A DNA stretch of 64,000 bases, from contig NZ_ATXP01000005.1 of NCBI RefSeq assembly GCF_000421745.1, positions 1 through 64,000 of the forward strand, in the 5' to 3' direction. The number at the start of each line of letters is the position of its first letter. Within the stretch, counting starts at the first letter, position 1. The notes beneath the pieces are model-generated. The model was not told the origin of the DNA. It saw only the letters and a list, made by a program, of their open reading frames with translations, and ran no database searches. The position numbers were made by a program, and so were the translations under genes. Shown here piece after piece: positions 18,515 through 29,240 of the stretch. This DNA is from Nesterenkonia alba DSM 19423. Lineage in GTDB: Bacteria; Actinomycetota; Actinomycetes; Actinomycetales; Micrococcaceae.

Positions 18515-19192
18515 TCAGTTCGTGGGGCCGACGACGCCGGCTTCATAGGCGAAGACCACCGCACCGACTCGGTCGCGCACCCCTAGCTTGGCCAGCACCT
18601 GGCCGACGTGGGTCTTCACTGTCGCCTCAGAGAGGTAGAGCCGTGCGGCGATCTCCGTGTTGGAATCCCCGGTGGCCATCTCGGTGAGGATTTCGCGTTC
18701 CCGGGTGGTCAGCAGGTCCAGTGTGGCCTGCTGTTCGGCGGTGGGGCTGCGCTGAGCTCCCGAGCCCAGCAGGGTGGTGTCCAGTAATCGGCGCGTGGTG
18801 GTCGGTGCGATGACCGCACCCCCGGTGACCACAGTGCGCAGCGAGTCGAGCAGCACTTCGGGTTGAACGTCTTTGAGGAGGAACCCGCTGGCTCCGGCGC
18901 GCAGGGCCTGCAGGGCGTATTCGTCGGTGTCGAAGGTGGTCAGCACAATGACCCGGGTGCCACTGAGGGCCGGATCGGCGGTGATGGCGGCGGTGGCCTC
19001 CAGTCCGTCCATCTGCGGCATCCGGATGTCCATGAGCACCACATCGGGGCGGTGGGTGCGGGCCAGGTCCACCGCTTCACCTCCGGTGCCGGCTTGAGCG
19101 CAGACGGCCAGATCCGGCTGAGAGTCGATGACCATGGCGAATCCGGCGCGCAACAGGGCCTGGTCATCAGCAAGCAGAACGGAGATCGTCAT
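18515..19192 (-). CDS. NarL/FixJ-family response regulator
   Basis: 225 residues from ATG 19192, which overlaps the kinase stop by 4 nt; the longer upstream reading is Arg/Pro-rich and not protein-like. Receiver domain: acidic pair DD in LLADDQALLRAGF, phospho-acceptor Asp in VVLMDIRMPQMDG, Thr in VIVLTTFDTDEY and Lys in FLLKDVQPE. LuxR-type helix-turn-helix at the C-terminus: LTTREREILTEMATGDSNTEIAARL then SEATVKTHVGQVLAKLGVRDR. It should be phosphorylated by the kinase encoded upstream and control one or both adjoining ABC exporters. Confidence 0.92.
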   Translation of the reverse strand: MTISVLLADDQALLRAGFAMVIDSQPDLAVCAQAGTGGEAVDLARTHRPDVVLMDIRMPQMDGLEATAAITADPALSGTRVIVLTTFDTDEYALQALRAGASGFLLKDVQPEVLLDSLRTVVTGGAVIAPTTTRRLLDTTLLGSGAQRSPTAEQQATLDLLTTREREILTEMATGDSNTEIAARLYLSEATVKTHVGQVLAKLGVRDRVGAVVFAYEAGVVGPTN

Positions 19193-20484
19193 CGGGGTTC
19201 CTGACCGTAGGGGGATTGCGGGCTGACTGCGGCGAGGGGGAATCGGGCGTGGACGGCGAAGCCGTGCTCGGTGGGGGTGGCGGTGAGCCGTCCGGAGTAG
19301 AGCTGGGCACGTTCGGCCATCCCGCGCAGACCGGAACCGGCGCCGTCGTTGGCGGCGGCCGCGCCCTGCCCGGTGTCCCGGATGTCGAGGACCAGCTCGG
19401 CGGTGGCCGGGTCGGTGCCTAACCACACACCGGCGGTGGCGTCCCGTCCCCCATGTTTGAGCGTATTGGTCAACGCTTCTTGGGTGATGCGGTACAGCGC
19501 CAGTCCCACTCCTTCCACCACCGGTGGCAGCGGAGCCAGGTGCAGCTGGACCTCCACGCCGGAGGCACGTACATCGTCGATGAGTCCGGGCAGGTCCTCC
19601 ACCCCGGGGGCGGGCCGGGTGGCCAGCTGGTCCTGCTCGTCACGGAGTACACCGAGCATCCGCCGCATCTCGGTGAGTGCCTCCCGCCCGGTCTCGGAGA
19701 TCGTCTCGAAGGCTCGGCCGGCGCGGGCGGGGTCGTGGCTGAGCACATAGCGGCCACCATCGGCCTGGGCGATCATCACACTCATCGAATGGGAGACGAC
19801 GTCGTGCATCTCCCGGGCGATCCGCATCCGTTCGGCGTCGGCGGCCAGCCGGGCTTCCTGGTCCCGTTCACGCTCCAGCAGACGGTTCTTTTCCTCCACT
19901 GCGTGGCGCTCCCGGCGGCGACGGCCAGCGAGGTCTCCCAACAGCCAGGCCACCAGCACCACTGCGGCGCTGAATCCGGTCGTCAAGATGGTGATCGGCA
20001 CCAGCCAGGCCAGATCCGGGTAGGTGGTCGTGCCGGGCGGCTGGGAGGTCCATAGGGTCACCGCCTGGTGGATGCCGATGAGCACGGCCCCCATCAGCCC
20101 TACCAACAGGTAGATCACCGAGACCCGCCGGCTGCCGTACTTAGCGCAGGCGTGGACCATCAGGGGCACCGCGATGACTGAGACCCCGGGGCCGAAGAAG
20201 CTCAGCATTTGGCACAGGGCACCGAAACTGGCCACGCCTGCGGCCACCGCGGGGCGACTGCGGCTGAACGCTAAGGGGAGGACGCAGAGCATCTCGAAGA
20301 GGAACATCAGCCCGGGGTGGACTTCAGCTCCGAAGAACCCGTAGGTGTTCCACCCCATCAGCCAGATGAATGTGGCCATCAGCGCCAGCGGAGCCACTTT
20401 GAACAGCGTGTCGGTCAGCCACGGCCGGGCCTCAAAAAACCGCACCACCGCCACATGCGGCGGGGTGTGCGGGGCAGCGGACAT
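19189..20484 (-). CDS. NarL-type sensor histidine kinase
   Basis: 431 residues. Four to six hydrophobic segments (about 25-190) form an N-terminal membrane sensor with almost no extracytoplasmic domain, the pattern of kinases that sense through the membrane or through a partner transporter. A basic coiled-coil region (GRRRRERHAVEEKNRLLERERDQEA) leads to the HisKA_3 box with the phospho-acceptor His in REMHDVVSHSMSV. The ATPase domain shows YRITQEALTNTLKHGG (N box) and DTGQGAAAANDGAGSGLRGMAERA. Overlaps the response regulator by ATGA. Divergent from the second ABC exporter at 20661. Confidence 0.9.
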   Translation of the reverse strand: MSAAPHTPPHVAVVRFFEARPWLTDTLFKVAPLALMATFIWLMGWNTYGFFGAEVHPGLMFLFEMLCVLPLAFSRSRPAVAAGVASFGALCQMLSFFGPGVSVIAVPLMVHACAKYGSRRVSVIYLLVGLMGAVLIGIHQAVTLWTSQPPGTTTYPDLAWLVPITILTTGFSAAVVLVAWLLGDLAGRRRRERHAVEEKNRLLERERDQEARLAADAERMRIAREMHDVVSHSMSVMIAQADGGRYVLSHDPARAGRAFETISETGREALTEMRRMLGVLRDEQDQLATRPAPGVEDLPGLIDDVRASGVEVQLHLAPLPPVVEGVGLALYRITQEALTNTLKHGGRDATAGVWLGTDPATAELVLDIRDTGQGAAAANDGAGSGLRGMAERAQLYSGRLTATPTEHGFAVHARFPLAAVSPQSPYGQEPR

Positions 20485-20607
20485 GGCCTCAGTCTATGAA
20501 CCCGGCGCAGCAGGGACCTCCGACCACAGGATGATCCCGGTGGTGAGAAGTTCCGCCTGTACTCCGATGCGCTCAGTGCCCGGCCACCGCGAGGCTGAAG
20601 GGGACCC

Positions 20608-20644
20608 CATCAGGTCAGCCAGATGGCGCCTGAGATCCCTGATG
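20608..20644 (+). other. Inverted repeat abutting a ribosome-binding site
   Basis: Arms CATCAGG (20608-20614) and CCTGATG (20638-20644) flank the AAAGGAG Shine-Dalgarno site (20645-20651) of the next gene. It could be an RNA hairpin limiting translation or a spaced operator; only 7-bp arms, so weak. The rest of the 176-base gap between the divergent kinase and ATPase genes shows no gene. Confidence 0.3.
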
Positions 20645-20660
20645 AAAGGAGCTGGCCGCG

Positions 20661-21419
20661 ATGAACCATCCTTATGTACACAACACTCCGCCTGCCCTGG
20701 GTTCCCCGGTACTCACCGCTGAGGGACTGGTGAAGACCTACGGCACCACCTGCGCCCTCGATGGGGTGAGCCTGCAGGTGCGCGCCGGGGAGTCGGTGGC
20801 GATTATGGGGCCCTCCGGCTCCGGGAAAACCACTCTGATGCACGTGCTCTCCGGGATCCTCACACCCGATGCCGGAGACGTGATCCTACGCGGAGCCGAC
20901 GGTGCCGAGGTCGTGGTCTCCGCTGGTCATGCCGAGGCCCGCGCCCGATTGCGGCGTGAGCAGATCGGTTTCGTCTTCCAAGAGGGTCTCCTGTTGCCGG
21001 AACTGACCGCCGTAGAGAACGTCGCGGTGGCGCTGATGCTCTCCGGCACGGCACGGAAGGAGGCCGAGCAGCAGGCGGCGGCCTGGCTGGCACGTCTCGG
21101 CTTGGCGGGCATGGAGAACCGCCGGCCCGGGGAGCTCTCCGGCGGTCAGGCCCAGCGGGTAGCGATCGCCCGAGCTCAGGTGACCTCCCCGGGGATCGTT
21201 TTCGCTGATGAACCTACCGGCGCCCTGGACTCAGCGACCTCGGAGCAGGTGCTCCACGCCCTGCTGGCTTCGACGGTCTCCCGGGGCGCTCCGCTGGTGG
21301 TGGTGACACACGACGCCGACGTCGCCGCCCAGTGCTCCCGTCTAGTCCGGCTGGAAGACGGCCGGGTGGTCTCTGACACGCTGCAAGAGCACGCTGGTGG
21401 GCAGGTGAGCGCCCGATGA
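20661..21419 (+). CDS. ABC exporter ATPase, LolD/MacB/BceA type
   Basis: 252 residues. Walker A GPSGSGKTT, Q-loop FVFQEGLLLPELTAVENV, signature LSGGQAQRVAIARAQ, Walker B IVFADEPTGALD, H-loop VVTHDADVA. The ATG is preceded by AAAGGAG. EPTGALD and the partner permease put it with the bacitracin/peptide-type exporters. Overlaps the permease start by 4 nt (ATGA). It diverges from the histidine kinase gene across a 176-base promoter region, a setting typical for a transporter regulated by, or sensed together with, its neighbouring two-component system. Confidence 0.88.
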   Translation: MNHPYVHNTPPALGSPVLTAEGLVKTYGTTCALDGVSLQVRAGESVAIMGPSGSGKTTLMHVLSGILTPDAGDVILRGADGAEVVVSAGHAEARARLRREQIGFVFQEGLLLPELTAVENVAVALMLSGTARKEAEQQAAAWLARLGLAGMENRRPGELSGGQAQRVAIARAQVTSPGIVFADEPTGALDSATSEQVLHALLASTVSRGAPLVVVTHDADVAAQCSRLVRLEDGRVVSDTLQEHAGGQVSAR

Positions 21420-22729
21420 TCCGGATGTTGTTATCCCGGGTGTTCACTGACCGCTCCGTGTGGCTGCTTCCCGTGGCGGGTTTCGCCCTGACCAGTGGGA
21501 TCGGGCTGATGGTCTTCGGCGGGGCGATGTACTTCTACCGGCTTCAGGACCCGTGGCTGGCCGATGTGTACTTCGTCTACGCCACCGCCGCGCTCATCCT
21601 GCTGGTCATTCCCATGCTGGCGCTAATGCATTCGGCTGCCCGCCTGCTGGCTCGGCGCCGCGATGAGCGCCTGGCCGCTTTGCGCCTCCTGGGAGCCGGT
21701 TCCGGGCAGCTACGCCGTCTGGTCTTGGCTGAAGCGGGCACCCTGGCCGCTGCCGGGATCGCTGGCGGGGCACTGCTCTACACCGCACTCATGCCCGCGG
21801 TGGGGCTGCTGCCCTTTGCCGGCTCGCCCATGGGGGTGGATGGCCTGTGGCTGGGACCGGGGTTGTTGGCTGCCGCCTGCGCGGTGCTGGTGGTTTTCGC
21901 CTTCGCCGCAGCACTGACCGGGCTCCGCCGGGTGGAGATCACTCCACTGGGGGTCCGCACACGTCAGGTGAGTCAGAAAGTGTGGTGGGGCCGGGCTGTG
22001 GTGGCCTTAGCCGGCGTCGTCGTTGTGTTCGTGCTCTATGTCTTTGTGCCGGTGCCCAACGAACTGCTCGCCGCCGTGGTGGGATTCGCGTTCCTGGCGG
22101 TTCCGCTGCTGGCGGTGCAGTTGGTGGGACCCTGGGTGTTGAAACTGGTGACCCTGATTCACCACCGGCGGGCGAAGACCGCGGAGCGGCTGGTGGCTGC
22201 CCGGAATGTGTTGGAGGCTCCGCAGCAGATGTGGCGGCAGGTCGGCGGGGTGGCAGTGGCTGCGTTCATCGGGGTGATCGCCGGATGCGGCATGGCGCTG
22301 GTCGGGGCGGCGAACCCTGAGTACATGGGGGAAGAGGACCTGATGCTACTGGGCGATGTGCAACGGGGAGTGTGGCTGACCTTGGCCGTCGCCTTCCTCA
22401 TGACGGCCTGCTCAGTGGGGTTGAACCAGACCGCCGAGATTCTGGATCGCCGTCAGTTGTACTCCGGGCTGGCTGCCATGGGCTTCAGTCTGAGCCACCT
22501 CAGCCGCATCCGGATCCTGTCGGTCATGAGGTCCCTGGCGGCCGTGCTACTCATCGCGGTGGGGGCCGCCTGCGTGGTGGCGTTGCCGATCGTGGGAGCC
22601 GCCGCACTGACTGCTCCGGTCGCGGTGGCCACTGTGGCGCTAGTGCTGGTGGCCGGCGTGGTGATGATCCGGGGAGGAATGAGCGCGACGACGCCGACCC
22701 TGCGCTCAGTTGCCTTCAGTCACCGGTAG
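21416..22729 (+). CDS. ABC exporter permease, FtsX type
   Basis: 437 residues with about eight membrane helices. The segment ARRRDERLAALRLLGAGSGQLRRLVLAEAG is the conserved cytoplasmic loop of FtsX-type permeases, and a second copy is seen at ILDRRQLYSGLAAMGFSLSHLSRIRIL. Unlike the 929-residue permease at 14883, it lacks a large extracytoplasmic domain. Coupled to its ATPase by a 4-nt overlap. It converges on the PLDc_N gene with 43 bases between the stops; no clear hairpin was seen there. Substrate unknown. Confidence 0.82.
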   Translation: MIRMLLSRVFTDRSVWLLPVAGFALTSGIGLMVFGGAMYFYRLQDPWLADVYFVYATAALILLVIPMLALMHSAARLLARRRDERLAALRLLGAGSGQLRRLVLAEAGTLAAAGIAGGALLYTALMPAVGLLPFAGSPMGVDGLWLGPGLLAAACAVLVVFAFAAALTGLRRVEITPLGVRTRQVSQKVWWGRAVVALAGVVVVFVLYVFVPVPNELLAAVVGFAFLAVPLLAVQLVGPWVLKLVTLIHHRRAKTAERLVAARNVLEAPQQMWRQVGGVAVAAFIGVIAGCGMALVGAANPEYMGEEDLMLLGDVQRGVWLTLAVAFLMTACSVGLNQTAEILDRRQLYSGLAAMGFSLSHLSRIRILSVMRSLAAVLLIAVGAACVVALPIVGAAALTAPVAVATVALVLVAGVVMIRGGMSATTPTLRSVAFSHR

Positions 22730-22772
22730 GTGCCCGGACTGTCAGCGTGCCCAAGCTCTCGTGTTCCCACCC

Positions 22773-23141
22773 TCAGCGTTCCTTGTCTCCGGGCCGGGAC
22801 CGCTGGTGCTGCTGCCGCTGCTGTTCTTCTTGCCGTTGGTGTTCGGCCACTTCTTCCGGAGCCATCGTTTCGCTGCGTCCTTTGGACGGGCGCGGGTTCT
22901 CCGGATTGCTGCGGTAGGCGATGACCTGGGCTCCGATGTAGATCAGCGCCCCGAGGATAGGCAGCAGGACGATCACCAGCACCCAGAGTAGGCCGTTGGG
23001 TGAACGATGGCGGGTCTGGGCGAACACCATCAAGGCGGCCACCATTGCGGCGATATAGACGATGCCCAGGGTATTGACCCACCAGGGCAGCATCGGTGCC
23101 ACAGTGGAGAGGCTGGAGAGATTCTCTGCCACGTACTCCAT
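22773..23141 (-). CDS. PLDc_N-domain membrane protein
   Basis: 122 residues. Two membrane helices (about 20-40 and 51-73) with the pattern RSPNGLLWVLVIVLLPILGALIYI followed by a YRSNPENPRPSKG tail, which matches the short phospholipase D N-terminal (PLDc_N) domain often found alone in actinobacteria. No HKD catalytic motif is present, so it is not a phospholipase. The last 40 residues are very polar, rich in Gln, Arg and Glu, and probably cytoplasmic. The gene stands alone. Function unknown. Confidence 0.75.
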   Translation of the reverse strand: MEYVAENLSSLSTVAPMLPWWVNTLGIVYIAAMVAALMVFAQTRHRSPNGLLWVLVIVLLPILGALIYIGAQVIAYRSNPENPRPSKGRSETMAPEEVAEHQRQEEQQRQQHQRSRPGDKER

Positions 23142-23276
23142 GGTTCAACGGTAGGCAGTGGCGCTGAAAGTTGGCTCCACGAATCGTCCACGTCTCAAAG
23201 GAGGGATAAGGGCTCCGAGATCACCAGGACCTTGTTTCTTGCCACACTCGCGATGAGCTAGGGGCTATGCTCCAAT

Positions 23277-23906
23277 TCACTGGTGCTCGTCAGCCAGAGA
23301 TTCGGCCTCATCTTCCGAGATGGAGTCGAAAGGCGCTTCGGGGTCTACGGCCTCGTAGGTATCGCCGCTGCCTCGGTAAAGTCCAGCTGAGCCTCCGAGG
23401 ACGTTGTATGTACCGTCATTACCTTCGCCTGCGAAGACGAGGTATTCGACCCCATCCTCCATGATGGTGGTGCCAGATGCCTCGTACTCAATTCCATCAA
23501 CCATTCCGCCGGTCTGGACAATAACGATCTCATCTCCGGGGGAAGCATCGCCTTTCTGAACTTCGTTGATGCGGAAAGTGATCGCTGTGGCCGGAACACC
23601 TTCATCTTGTTCCATAGCTTCTTGCTTCTCTTCTTCAGAGAGGCCAAGGAGCGGGTTTTCTTCGGGGGTGTCACCTTCGTAGGTGGGAGTAAGCACGGTG
23701 TGCTCTGTTGCGATGACGGTGCCCGACGCAATCAATACCGCTTCGGCGGTCATGGATTCTTGGTCGTAGCTCGGGTAGTCAGGTTCGAGCTGCACTGTTT
23801 CCCCGCTGGGGGCTGCGGTTTCGTTTTCTTGATCCTCGCCACATGCTGCTAGTCCAAGCAAAGCAACAGCAGCAACGGCTGAGCATCGAATTCTACGCGG
23901 TTCCAT
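23277..23906 (-). CDS. Lipoprotein of unknown function
   Basis: 209 residues from ATG 23906, chosen because TAAGGAG lies 5 bases upstream and MEPRRIRCSAVAAVALLGLAAC then forms a proper lipoprotein signal with lipobox LAAC. The mature part is acidic. It contains EAVLIASGTVIATEHTVL and ITFRINEVQKGDASPGDEIVIVQTGG, a pattern I associate with beta-barrel domains that occur in many small secreted bacterial proteins, but I cannot name a family. The base composition is clearly less GC-rich than its neighbours, which hints at later acquisition. It is flanked by 135- and 180-base gaps with no other gene. Confidence 0.65.
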   Translation of the reverse strand: MEPRRIRCSAVAAVALLGLAACGEDQENETAAPSGETVQLEPDYPSYDQESMTAEAVLIASGTVIATEHTVLTPTYEGDTPEENPLLGLSEEEKQEAMEQDEGVPATAITFRINEVQKGDASPGDEIVIVQTGGMVDGIEYEASGTTIMEDGVEYLVFAGEGNDGTYNVLGGSAGLYRGSGDTYEAVDPEAPFDSISEDEAESLADEHQ

Positions 23907-24086
23907 GTGACTCCTTAGTAGTACTCGTTCACATTGGCGACGTCGTACGAGTGAGGCGTGGTCACTACGTTGATGCACGTATGCCATCGAGGGTGGCATG
24001 TGCGCACCCCCTGAAGGAACCACCAGTAGCAGCCACTTCACGGTTGATGAGCAGAGCCGACAAACTCGTAGCAGTCTGCTTACCTA

Positions 24087-24920
24087 TCATCCGCGCTGGG
24101 GCCAGTGACCCCGGGCGCGCATCACCTCGGCGAGCGCTTCGGCGTCGTCGGTCATCAACCCGTCGACACCGAGGTCCAGCAGCCGGTGCATCTCCTCGGG
24201 ATCATCGACGGTCCAGACGTGGACCTGCAGCCCGGCCCGGTGGCAGCGTTCGATGAACTGAGGCCGTACGATCCGCACCGGCCCGCGCTCGATGGGTACC
24301 TGCACACAGTCGATCTCCGCCACCCGACGGGATATCCGGCCCAGGAACCCCAACGGACCCAGGGCGACAATCAGCGCGATGGCCACCCACCCGCCGGAGG
24401 TGGCCACGGGCGTGGAGAGCACCTGGTTGACCCGGTGGCGGCGGGCGTCGTTGAAACTGGCCGCGAGCACCCGGTGGTGGGCCTGGTGTTTCTCCACGGC
24501 CGCGCAGAAAGGTTCCACCGCGGCTGAGTCCTTCAGGTCCACGTTGAAGTGGGTATCCGGGAACTCGGCGAGCAGCTCATCGAAGCGCACCAGCGGCTCG
24601 GTATAAGCCCCGGGGCGACCAACCCGCAGCGCGGCCAGCTGGTCCCAGGTCTTCTCGCTCAGCGGCCCGGTTCCGTTGGTGGTCCGGTCCAGGGTTTCAT
24701 CGTGGAAGACCACCAGGGTGCCGCAGGCTGCGGTGCGCACATCGATCTCGATGTACTGGTATCCCAGCTCCGCTGCCCGGCGGAAGGCGGCTCGGGTGTT
24801 CTCCGCCTCCGGCATGCCACCGCGGTGCACAAAAGCCAACGGCCAGTGGTGCAGCCGCCCCGGCTGGGAGTTCAGCAGGTACGGCACGTTCCGGTAGGGA
24901 TAACGGCGGTATGGGCTCAC
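24087..24920 (-). CDS. glpQ: Glycerophosphodiester phosphodiesterase
   Basis: 277 residues. Cleaves glycerophosphodiesters to glycerol-3-phosphate and an alcohol. Catalytic motifs are present: HRGG (FVHRGGMPEAENT), EIDVRT, and the second His in VVFHDETLDRTTNGTGPLSEKTW; NVDLKD also matches the metal-site region. The C-terminal TIM-barrel strand is HVWTVDDPEEMHRLLDLGVDGLMTD. There is no signal peptide, so the enzyme is cytoplasmic. An unusual hydrophobic stretch (WVAIALIVALGPLGFLG) occurs near residue 180. It overlaps the HAD gene by 4 nt. A likely partner of the UgpABCE importer at 38.6-41.8 kb. Confidence 0.88.
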   Translation of the reverse strand: MSPYRRYPYRNVPYLLNSQPGRLHHWPLAFVHRGGMPEAENTRAAFRRAAELGYQYIEIDVRTAACGTLVVFHDETLDRTTNGTGPLSEKTWDQLAALRVGRPGAYTEPLVRFDELLAEFPDTHFNVDLKDSAAVEPFCAAVEKHQAHHRVLAASFNDARRHRVNQVLSTPVATSGGWVAIALIVALGPLGFLGRISRRVAEIDCVQVPIERGPVRIVRPQFIERCHRAGLQVHVWTVDDPEEMHRLLDLGVDGLMTDDAEALAEVMRARGHWPQRG

Positions 24921-25768
24921 CGGGCCTCCACGAGTTGTTCGATGATCTGGGCCACGCCGTCGTCGTCGCAGTCACCGCAGACGTAGTCGGCTGCAGCGCG
25001 GGCTGCCGGGTGGGCCGATCCCACCGCCCAGGAGGTCCCGGCCCACTGGAGCATCTCCACGTCATTGGGCATATCCCCGAAAGCAACGATCTGCTCGCGG
25101 GCCACGCCCAGACGCTCCGCGAACCGCTGCAGCATGGAGGCCTTCGTCACCCCTTTGGCGGACATTTCCAGCAGACTCACACCCGGGGCCGAATGGGTGA
25201 CGGTCAGGGTCTGACCCACCTGGGCTCGGGCAGTGTGCAGGAACTCCTCTGGGGCCATGGTGCTGGTGCGGGCCAGCAGCTTCAACACCTGGGGGCGGTC
25301 CTGGGTCAGGGTGTGGTCGATGGGACCGATGCGTAGCACATCAGGGTCGATGACGTCGTCGTACCAGAAGGAGCCGGCGGCAAAGGCCTCTTCCATGTGG
25401 AGCTTCTGGGTGGTCTCCGCGGCGAACCGAGCGTCAGGGGCGATCCGGGCCAGCTCCTCGGTGACGGTGAACAGCGTCTCGGTGCGGATGGACCGGGTGA
25501 TAAGCGCCGATTCGGCGGCGAGGTCGTAGAGCAGCGCCCCGTTGGAGGCAATGACCGGGCCCACAGCCCCGAGGGTTTCGCTGATGGGGCGCAGGTCACG
25601 CAGCGGGCGGCCGGTCACCAGCACCACGACGACGCCGGCTTCGCTCGCGGCATGGAAAGCCTCCACAGTGCGCGGGGAGAGTGTGCCAGTGGCGGTATGC
25701 CGGTAGGGAAGGATCGTGCCGTCAATATCGCTGGCGATGAGCCGTACCGGCTGGCCGGGGTCAGTCAT
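24917..25768 (-). CDS. HAD-superfamily (Cof-type) sugar phosphatase
   Basis: 283 residues from ATG 25768; the in-frame extension further upstream reads as Pro/Ser-rich antisense of the kinase gene and is not credible. Motif I RLIASDIDGTILPY supplies the nucleophile and acid Asp pair; motif II VVLVTGRPLRDL; motif IV FGDMPNDVEMLQWAGTSWAVG. The C2-type cap lies between residues 90 and 200. Cof-type enzymes dephosphorylate sugar or cofactor phosphates; the substrate here is unknown. It overlaps the PfkB kinase end by 8 nt and glpQ by 4 nt, so the three genes are one operon. Confidence 0.85.
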   Translation of the reverse strand: MTDPGQPVRLIASDIDGTILPYRHTATGTLSPRTVEAFHAASEAGVVVVLVTGRPLRDLRPISETLGAVGPVIASNGALLYDLAAESALITRSIRTETLFTVTEELARIAPDARFAAETTQKLHMEEAFAAGSFWYDDVIDPDVLRIGPIDHTLTQDRPQVLKLLARTSTMAPEEFLHTARAQVGQTLTVTHSAPGVSLLEMSAKGVTKASMLQRFAERLGVAREQIVAFGDMPNDVEMLQWAGTSWAVGSAHPAARAAADYVCGDCDDDGVAQIIEQLVEAR

Positions 25769-26708
25769 CCTGCGCAGAGCGGAGTTCAGCGGCGGTCGGG
25801 GGCTGGGCACCAAACCGTGATGCGGTGATCGCTGCAGCATGGGCTGCGGTGCGGAGCACACTGGCGAGATCTTCCTGGCTGATGCTCCGCAGAGCGTCCC
25901 GGTGCTGGGCTCCCAGCAACCCCCGGCAGCGCAGGCTGGACAGGGTGGCGGCCATGAAGGAGTCCCCCGCCCCGACAGTGTCGGCGACTTCCACCGGATA
26001 TGCCGATTGTTCGGCGAACCCGTTGGCGCTGAGAGCCATGGCACCGGAGGGTCCGCGGGTCACCGTGACCAGGGCGGGGCCGAGCTGAAGCCACGCCCGC
26101 ATGGTCTCGGTGTGGCTGCGTTCGGGGTAGAGCAAGTCCAGGTCGTCGGTGGAGGCTTGCACCACGTCAGCCAGGGCGACGAACTCCTCGACCTGACGGC
26201 GGGCCTCTTCCCGGTTTGGCACCAGCGTGGGCCGGTAATTGGGGTCGTAGGAGGTGGTGGCGACGTCACGAGCCCGGCACAGCACCTCCCGCACCGTGCC
26301 CGCGCCAGGTTGGACCATGGAGGCGACCGAACCAGTGTGCAGGTGTTCAAGCTCCTGCTGCTGACCTTGGAGTTTTGTCCACAGGTCCTCAGTGCCGGGC
26401 AGCACCCAGTCCAGGGAGAATTCGTAGCTGGCCTGCCCGGTGGGGTCCAACGTGGCTGAGGCCACGGAGGTGGGCAGCTCGTCGGCGTCAAGCAGGCTGG
26501 TGATGCCTTGAGAACGCAAAGCGCGGGCGATCATCCGGCCGTAGTCGTCATCGCCGCGGCGGCCGGCGAAAAGCACCGGATGCTCCAGACGGGCCAGTCC
26601 CACCGCCACGTTGAAGGGGCTGCCACCGACATGCGCTTTCGGAGCAGACGTCTCCGAGTGGACCACGTCTACCAAGCACTCGCCAATGACCGCCAGGTGG
26701 GAACTCAC
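25761..26708 (-). CDS. PfkB-family carbohydrate kinase, fructokinase-like
   Basis: 315 residues. Ribokinase fold: N-terminal VIGECLVDVVHSE and GGSPFNVAVGLARL (substrate site), YDPNYRPTLV in the centre, and the C-terminal catalytic signature DTVGAGDSFMAATLSSL with the base Asp. Phosphorylates a sugar with ATP; the GGSPFNVA form and length fit fructokinases, but ribose or other sugars cannot be excluded. First gene of the operon with the HAD phosphatase and the phosphodiesterase. The product could be a substrate of the neighbouring phosphatase. Confidence 0.85.
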   Translation of the reverse strand: MSSHLAVIGECLVDVVHSETSAPKAHVGGSPFNVAVGLARLEHPVLFAGRRGDDDYGRMIARALRSQGITSLLDADELPTSVASATLDPTGQASYEFSLDWVLPGTEDLWTKLQGQQQELEHLHTGSVASMVQPGAGTVREVLCRARDVATTSYDPNYRPTLVPNREEARRQVEEFVALADVVQASTDDLDLLYPERSHTETMRAWLQLGPALVTVTRGPSGAMALSANGFAEQSAYPVEVADTVGAGDSFMAATLSSLRCRGLLGAQHRDALRSISQEDLASVLRTAAHAAAITASRFGAQPPTAAELRSAQDD

Positions 26709-26777
26709 GTCTCTAAACTACCTGAAACCTGCGATATTGAGCCGATCCGGCTCAACTTTCCGGTGTGCGGTGCCGGC

Positions 26778-29169
<2,392 letters not shown>

Positions 29170-29240
29170 AGGTTCTATTCAACACCAGCAGAGGGTCAGC
29201 TGTTCCAAGCTTGTTCCCGGAGGCTGCGGTGAAGACGTGT

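Noticed and set aside
18515-19426. Longer form of the response regulator (start 19426)
   Set aside because: The extra 78 residues are Arg/His/Pro-rich antisense of the kinase gene; ATG 19192 gives the canonical receiver start and an ATGA overlap.
24917-26044. Longer form of the HAD phosphatase (start 26044)
   Set aside because: The extra 92 residues overlap the PfkB kinase gene and have no domain; ATG 25768 precedes the DxDGT motif at the usual distance.
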